From positions 42,982 through 78,977 of the forward strand of contig JAIOPQ010000086.1 of assembly GCA_021413825.1 (NCBI GenBank): a stretch of DNA of 35,996 bases. Reading direction: 5' to 3'. The notes beneath the pieces were generated by a model. The model was not told where the DNA came from. It worked only from the letters and a program-made list of their open reading frames with translations, and ran no database searches. The number at the start of each line of letters is the position of its first letter. Within the stretch, counting starts at the first letter, position 1. This document shows, in pieces, positions 31,881 to 35,996 of the stretch. This stretch comes from Spirochaetia bacterium. Its GTDB lineage: Bacteria; Spirochaetota; Leptospiria; Leptospirales; Leptonemataceae. Both the position numbers and the translations under genes were made by a program.

Positions 31881-31886
31881 ATTATA
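31881..31886 (-). promoter_or_regulatory. TATAAT -10 element for the barrel-protein gene
   Basis: A perfect TATAAT on the minus strand lies about 49 nt before the preferred ATG at 31832. No good -35 is seen (AATGGG at 17 bp). It overlaps the longer reading frame of the gene, which supports the downstream start. Confidence 0.35.
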
Positions 31887-31995
31887 ATATCGGTCTGTCA
31901 TCCCCCATTAGACGAGTGGATTAGCCTGCTCTGGTATATGTCGGTACCCCTAAACTGGGGTTGCGGGGCTATACAACGCCTGATGGCTGTGCAGG

Positions 31996-33177
31996 TTAGA
32001 GTCCCAGGCGCTGACGGAAGTCGTGCAGCACGTTCATATAGTAGATATACGCATCGTGCGGCGTGGAGTAGGGGCTAAAATACTTATGCACATCCCCGTC
32101 GCTCCAATACTTGGTGCTCATATAGTAAAAGTGATCCGAGGTCTGTAGCTTGCGGAAAATCTCAAGAAAATCCGGATTCTGCGAGGCGTACACGGGTTCT
32201 TCTAGCTCGTAGATTCCGTTGAGCGCTTCATTCTGCATGCTGTTGCCACGCCAGGCTGAAAGGTCACGCTCCAGATCCGCCCAGGATATGGGTTCATTTG
32301 TGTCGATTGTGCCGACCGCTTCATTCTGTCTTGCAACCTGTGTTACCGTCCTGAAGGCAAAGTCTGGCTTTCGCAAAACCCTTGCCGGCAAATCCTTCAG
32401 GAATTGAAAAATCCCAGAGTCTTCCCATTGATGCTCGCCAAACGTTTCATAGTCCATGAACAAGTTGATATTGGTTCCGTTGCCTGCAACTTGATGCACC
32501 CAGCCTGCGAACTTATCTGCGGACATTGGCCATTCCTTCCAGTTCTTATCAGAAAACCTGAATGCAACGTCATCGCTGAGTTTGTAGTTCTTTAAGAGGC
32601 ACTTAATGCCAGGCGTATGTTCTGGAGTGTATACAAAGTTTGGACTGCGCCAGTCCAGGATCTTTTCTGTGCCTTCGAGCAAGATGGCCTGGAAACCCAT
32701 ATCCCGCGCAAGCCACGCAATATGATTGGAATAAATTAATTCCGTGTTTCTAAAAGACACGGGCGATTGACCAAATAGTTCGCGCACTGCCTGTCCATGT
32801 TTCTGAACCTGTGATCTAAATTCGCGCTCAGAATAGAGGGCTGAAAGGGAATGGTAGTACGTTTCATTTAAGAATTCAACCTGACCGGTGTCAGCAAGAC
32901 GCTGGAAGCTTTCCAGGGTTTCAGGCGAATACATTCTAAACTGATCGAGGGCGGTTCCGGATACAGAGAACGTTATGCGAAAATCGGCACCGTATTTCTT
33001 GATCAAATCGAGCAATAACTTGTTTGTAGGCAGATAACATTTGCTTGCAACTTTCTTGCAGACTTCGCGATTCTTTTCTTCATCCAGATAGTGCGGGTCC
33101 GCTCCCACATCAAAGAAATGATAGGGTCTGAGTCTGAATGGCTGATGGACTTCAAAGTAAAAACAGATAGAAACCAT
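31996..33177 (-). CDS. GH57-family alpha-glucan hydrolase or transglycosidase
   Basis: The 393-residue protein shows GH57 landmarks: motif 1 HQP (11-13), a GTALDQF segment, the probable nucleophile Glu146 in FRNTELIYSN, and the acid Asp242 in MDYETFGEHQ. The family includes alpha-amylases, 4-alpha-glucanotransferases and branching enzymes. At about 390 residues it resembles the compact alpha-amylase-like group. Its ATG overlaps the stop of the GT4 gene (TAATG), so the two probably act together to build and trim an alpha-glucan. It has no signal peptide and should be cytoplasmic. Confidence 0.88.
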   Translation of the reverse strand: MVSICFYFEVHQPFRLRPYHFFDVGADPHYLDEEKNREVCKKVASKCYLPTNKLLLDLIKKYGADFRITFSVSGTALDQFRMYSPETLESFQRLADTGQVEFLNETYYHSLSALYSEREFRSQVQKHGQAVRELFGQSPVSFRNTELIYSNHIAWLARDMGFQAILLEGTEKILDWRSPNFVYTPEHTPGIKCLLKNYKLSDDVAFRFSDKNWKEWPMSADKFAGWVHQVAGNGTNINLFMDYETFGEHQWEDSGIFQFLKDLPARVLRKPDFAFRTVTQVARQNEAVGTIDTNEPISWADLERDLSAWRGNSMQNEALNGIYELEEPVYASQNPDFLEIFRKLQTSDHFYYMSTKYWSDGDVHKYFSPYSTPHDAYIYYMNVLHDFRQRLGL

Positions 33178-34478
33178 TATTTTCTTCCAATCTGTGCGTA
33201 GACTTTTTCCATTTTGGCAGCAGCTGAATCCCAGGATATGGCTGAAACTTCTCTGTGCCCTTCTGTTTGCATATTTGATTTTAGGTCACTGTCGCGCAAG
33301 ATGCGTAGAATTTGATCCGCTAGCTCCTCAACGTTCCAGAAATCTACCTTAACACAATTCTGGATTACTTCGCTGACCCCGGATTGCTTGGATACAATTA
33401 CAGGCACCCCATGCAACATTGCCTCAAGCGGTGAGATTCCAAACGGTTCAGAAACACTTGGCATTACGTAAAGATCGCTCATGGAATAGAGGCGTTTAAC
33501 CTGTTCGCGTCCCAGAAATCCAGTGTAATGAAAGTGCTTACCTATTCCAAGATCGGCGGCAAATTCAATCATGCGGGAATACATGTCCCCGGTACCTGCC
33601 ATTACAAATCTAACATTTTGCATCTGATCTATTACGAGGCGCGCAGCGCGCACGAAATAGTCGGGTCCTTTCTGGAACGTTATGCGACCAAGGAAGAGCA
33701 CTATATGGTCCCTGATTGTCTTCTTGCGCTCAAGGACCGCTGTAGGCAATTCAAACTCAACCGCGTTGTGTATTGGGAATATCTTCTCTGGCTTCACGCC
33801 GTACTTTTCAATCAGGATGGTGCGTGTATAGTTACTGACAGTCATGATTGCAGTTGCATGCTGAAAGGCGTATTTCTCCAGATCAAACACATATTGATTT
33901 ACGTTCTCTCCGCTGCGATCGTACTCCGTTGCGTGCACATGGACTATCAGTGGTTTTCCTGTGGCGTTCATAGCCGCAAGGCCAGCCGGGAAGGTCATCC
34001 AATCGTGGGCGTGAATTACATCTAAGTCAAACTTTTTGGCCAGGAAAAATGCTGCCCGCGCATAACGTTCAATTTCCTGATACATCCAGTCACCGTATCC
34101 TCCGCGCAGGAGTGGCATTTGACGCGCGCGCCCTCTAGGTATCTGCGTTTTTGACTGCTCACGCACCCATTCTGATTTACCTTCATACTCGCCCGATGAA
34201 TAGGGAGAGAATATTTTTTGCTCCCGGTAATCGTGCAACGCCAGGTTTTCTAAAACTTCCAGTTCATCTTCCGTGTAGAATTCTGTTCGAGTTCCAGCAT
34301 CGATTAGTTCAACATTTTCGCGGATGGGTTCATCGCCGTTCAGGCGCGGGACCAGGAATCTTACGTGATGTCCAAGTTTTCCAAGCGAGCTTGCAATGCC
34401 TTCGCATGCCACGGCCAGGCCGCCGGTGATGCGCGGCGGATATTCCCATCCAATCATGAATACGCGAAACTTGCTCAT
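33177..34478 (-). CDS. GT4-type glycosyltransferase, probable alpha-glucan/glycogen synthase
   Basis: The 433-residue protein has the GT-B fold of GT4/GT5 enzymes. N-terminal EYPPRITGGLAVACEG contains the Gly-rich donor/acceptor loop (GG at 19-20). VIHAHDWMTFPAGL and VHVHATEYDRSGE follow. The C-terminal half has LGRITFQKG (264-272) and the E-x7-E element SEPFGISPLEAM (Glu344, Glu352). It resembles actinobacterial GlgM/GlgA-like and spirochaete/archaeal glucan synthases that use NDP-glucose. Residues 84-128 form an insertion rich in Ser, Gly and Arg. Divergent from glgX and translationally coupled to the GH57 gene. Confidence 0.85.
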   Translation of the reverse strand: MSKFRVFMIGWEYPPRITGGLAVACEGIASSLGKLGHHVRFLVPRLNGDEPIRENVELIDAGTRTEFYTEDELEVLENLALHDYREQKIFSPYSSGEYEGKSEWVREQSKTQIPRGRARQMPLLRGGYGDWMYQEIERYARAAFFLAKKFDLDVIHAHDWMTFPAGLAAMNATGKPLIVHVHATEYDRSGENVNQYVFDLEKYAFQHATAIMTVSNYTRTILIEKYGVKPEKIFPIHNAVEFELPTAVLERKKTIRDHIVLFLGRITFQKGPDYFVRAARLVIDQMQNVRFVMAGTGDMYSRMIEFAADLGIGKHFHYTGFLGREQVKRLYSMSDLYVMPSVSEPFGISPLEAMLHGVPVIVSKQSGVSEVIQNCVKVDFWNVEELADQILRILRDSDLKSNMQTEGHREVSAISWDSAAAKMEKVYAQIGRK

Positions 34479-34616
34479 TTTTGATTATGCTTTCCTGTCA
34501 GTGTAAACGGATTTTGCCTTCATGCAAGTGAAACTGTAACGCATCCTTCTTTTCTGCTCGCATTCTTATTATGACTTAATTGCATCGGTGAATATGCGTT
34601 TCCTCTGGAGGCCTGA

Positions 34617-35996
34617 GTGATTAAAGTCATGGCTGGCGAGCCCTATCCGCTTGGAGCAACCTGGGATGGATCGGGCGTAAATTTTTCTCTCTACTCCGAA
34701 AATGCGACAACCGTTGATCTGTGTCTATTCGATTCTGCGGATGCGAAAAAAGAAAGTCGCACAATTCGTATGGAGCACCGCACAGATATGATCTTTCACT
34801 GTTATCTTCCAGAGATCAGGCCCGGCCAGGTGTATGGATATCGAGTCGACGGTCCCTGGTCGCCTGCCGAAGGCCATCGTTTCAATCGCCACAAGCTCCT
34901 GGCCGATCCGTATGCCCTGGCAATCGCTCGTGATATGGTCTGGGATGATGCAGTCTACGCATTTGATCCAAAGAATCCCCTGAAAATGGACAGCCGTGAC
35001 AGCGCGGCATTCGCACCGCTCTGCGCCGTAGTCGACCGCGCCTTTACCTGGGGGGAAGATAGACCGCCCAGGATTCCCTGGAAAGACACCATCATCTATG
35101 AGACACACGTTAAATCAATGACGATGCGTCATCCGGAGATTCCGGAACGCCTGCGCGGCACCTATGCTGGTTTCTGCTCTGAACCGGTGTTACGGTACCT
35201 CAAGGAACTGGGAGTCACGGCGGTTGAACTCTTGCCCGTGCACCATCACATCGATGAGCATGTTTTGACTAAGCGAGGGCTGAAAAACCTCTGGGGCTAT
35301 TCAACGCTTGGATATTTTGCGCCTGATCTAGCCTATTCATGTGGTCGTCGGGTGGGTGATGCAATCCAGGAATTCAAGGTCATGGTCAAGGCACTGCATA
35401 AGGCAGGACTTGAAGTGATCCTGGATGTAGTCTACAATCATACCTGCGAAGGGGACGAAAAGGGCCCTAACCTGGCCTTCCGCGGAATCGACAACGCTGC
35501 CTACTATCGCCTGGACCCCAAAGACAAGTCAAAATACACCGATTTCACCGGATGTGGCAATACGCTGGATATGCAAAATCCCAGGGTTTTGCAACTGATC
35601 ATGGATAGTCTGCGCTACTGGGTAAATGAAATGCACGTAGATGGGTTCAGATTCGATCTGGCAAGTGCGCTTGCACGTGAACTCCATGCTGTGGATCGGC
35701 TGTCAGCTTTCTTTGATATCATTCATCAGGATCCGGTTCTTTCGCGCGTTAAGCTGATTGCTGAGCCCTGGGATTTAGGCGAGGGCGGATATCAGGTTGG
35801 AAACTTTCCAGTTCAATGGACTGAATGGAACGGCAAGTATCGCGATTGCATTCGTCGTTACTGGAAAGGTGACAATGTTGCACGCGAATTCGCAACCCGC
35901 ATAACAGGCTCAAGCGATCTATACGAATCGGCGGGCCGCCGTCCGTACGCAAGTGTGAATTTTGTAACATGCCATGATGGATTCACGTTACGCGAT
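34617..35996 (+). CDS. glgX: Glycogen debranching enzyme GlgX (5' part, cut by window edge)
   Basis: The frame is open to the window end; 460 codons of about 700 are present. The GTG start has a good RBS (GGAGG, 5 nt upstream) and is followed by [20 protein letters not shown], the typical start of a CBM48 domain in GlgX/isoamylases. The GH13_11 barrel follows with [20 protein letters not shown]. The catalytic residues are Asp347 in FRFDLASA, Glu383 in [11 protein letters not shown] and Asp454 in CHDGF. It hydrolyses alpha-1,6 branches of glycogen trimmed by phosphorylase. The gene is divergent from the GT4 gene across 138 bp. Confidence 0.95.
   Translation, partial: MIKVMAGEPYPLGATWDGSGVNFSLYSENATTVDLCLFDSADAKKESRTIRMEHRTDMIFHCYLPEIRPGQVYGYRVDGPWSPAEGHRFNRHKLLADPYALAIARDMVWDDAVYAFDPKNPLKMDSRDSAAFAPLCAVVDRAFTWGEDRPPRIPWKDTIIYETHVKSMTMRHPEIPERLRGTYAGFCSEPVLRYLKELGVTAVELLPVHHHIDEHVLTKRGLKNLWGYSTLGYFAPDLAYSCGRRVGDAIQEFKVMVKALHKAGLEVILDVVYNHTCEGDEKGPNLAFRGIDNAAYYRLDPKDKSKYTDFTGCGNTLDMQNPRVLQLIMDSLRYWVNEMHVDGFRFDLASALARELHAVDRLSAFFDIIHQDPVLSRVKLIAEPWDLGEGGYQVGNFPVQWTEWNGKYRDCIRRYWKGDNVAREFATRITGSSDLYESAGRRPYASVNFVTCHDGFTLRD

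Noticed and set aside
31946..31961. ACCCC-TAAACT-GGGGT hairpin past the GH57 stop
   Set aside because: Only a 5-bp stem without a T run; too weak to call a terminator.
33528..34025. 165-codon plus-strand frame opposite the GT4 gene
   Set aside because: Shadow of the GT4 coding sequence; no recognisable motif.
1..35996. tRNA, rRNA, CRISPR array, insertion sequence or phage genes
   Set aside because: No cloverleaf-like T-loop with acceptor stem, no spaced direct repeats, and no transposase, integrase or capsid-like protein was found on reading both strands.

Overview
The window reads as a piece of a Gram-negative spirochaete chromosome, most likely a Leptospirales-type organism (Leptospira/Leptonema/Turneriella relatives). 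This is an inference from gene content, not a database match. The supporting genes are a periplasmic-sensor/7TM/SpoIIE phosphatase, several STAS proteins, a bactofilin, CheW, a YceI/b561 pair, and a GT4 + GH57 + GlgP + GlgX glucan set. DapF (diaminopimelate wall), an LpxL-like acyltransferase and an outer-membrane barrel indicate two membranes. Base composition looks even, and I see no rRNA, tRNA, CRISPR, insertion sequence or prophage gene. The window is gene-dense; neighbouring genes often overlap by 1-14 nt, with shared stop/start codons.

Layout. 1-1000: a PaaI-type thioesterase behind a large palindrome, and a STAS protein, both on the minus strand. 1076-4030: a probable stress/redox island with a DUF1772-like membrane protein behind an ECF-type promoter, an ECF sigma factor, its NrsF-like six-helix anti-sigma factor, and a convergent b561-like/YceI pair. 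4160-7512: glycerol kinase (minus) and a two-gene ABC exporter (plus). 7518-9771: small membrane proteins (an 87-aa protein, TM2, DUF2752) and a lipoprotein with a DsbA domain. 9894-13702: bactofilin, a two-TM protein of unknown function, CheW, an exported HEAT-repeat protein and an unknown conserved-looking protein. 13769-17669: two tiny proteins chained into an adenosine-deaminase-like enzyme, a second hotdog thioesterase, a lipid A-type acyltransferase and a rhomboid.

17670-24620 is a long minus-strand signalling block: sigma-70-like protein, unknown protein, STAS protein, TPR-AAA+ ATPase, TPR membrane protein, then (after a possible terminator) the 7TM-SpoIIE-TPR phosphatase. It resembles the parts list of a partner-switching pathway joined to an AAA+ machine, but the expected RsbW/SpoIIAB kinase is missing. 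This block is the best candidate for an undescribed system here.

24744-26990: dapF, a DUF1289 mini-protein and a membrane-anchored metallophosphoesterase, overlapping in one operon. 27013-35996: glucan metabolism with ROK sugar kinase, glycogen phosphorylase, an outer-membrane barrel protein, a GH57 enzyme, a GT4 glucan synthase-like enzyme, and the divergent glgX debranching gene cut by the window edge. Together these would build, trim and phosphorolyse a glycogen-like store and rephosphorylate the released glucose.
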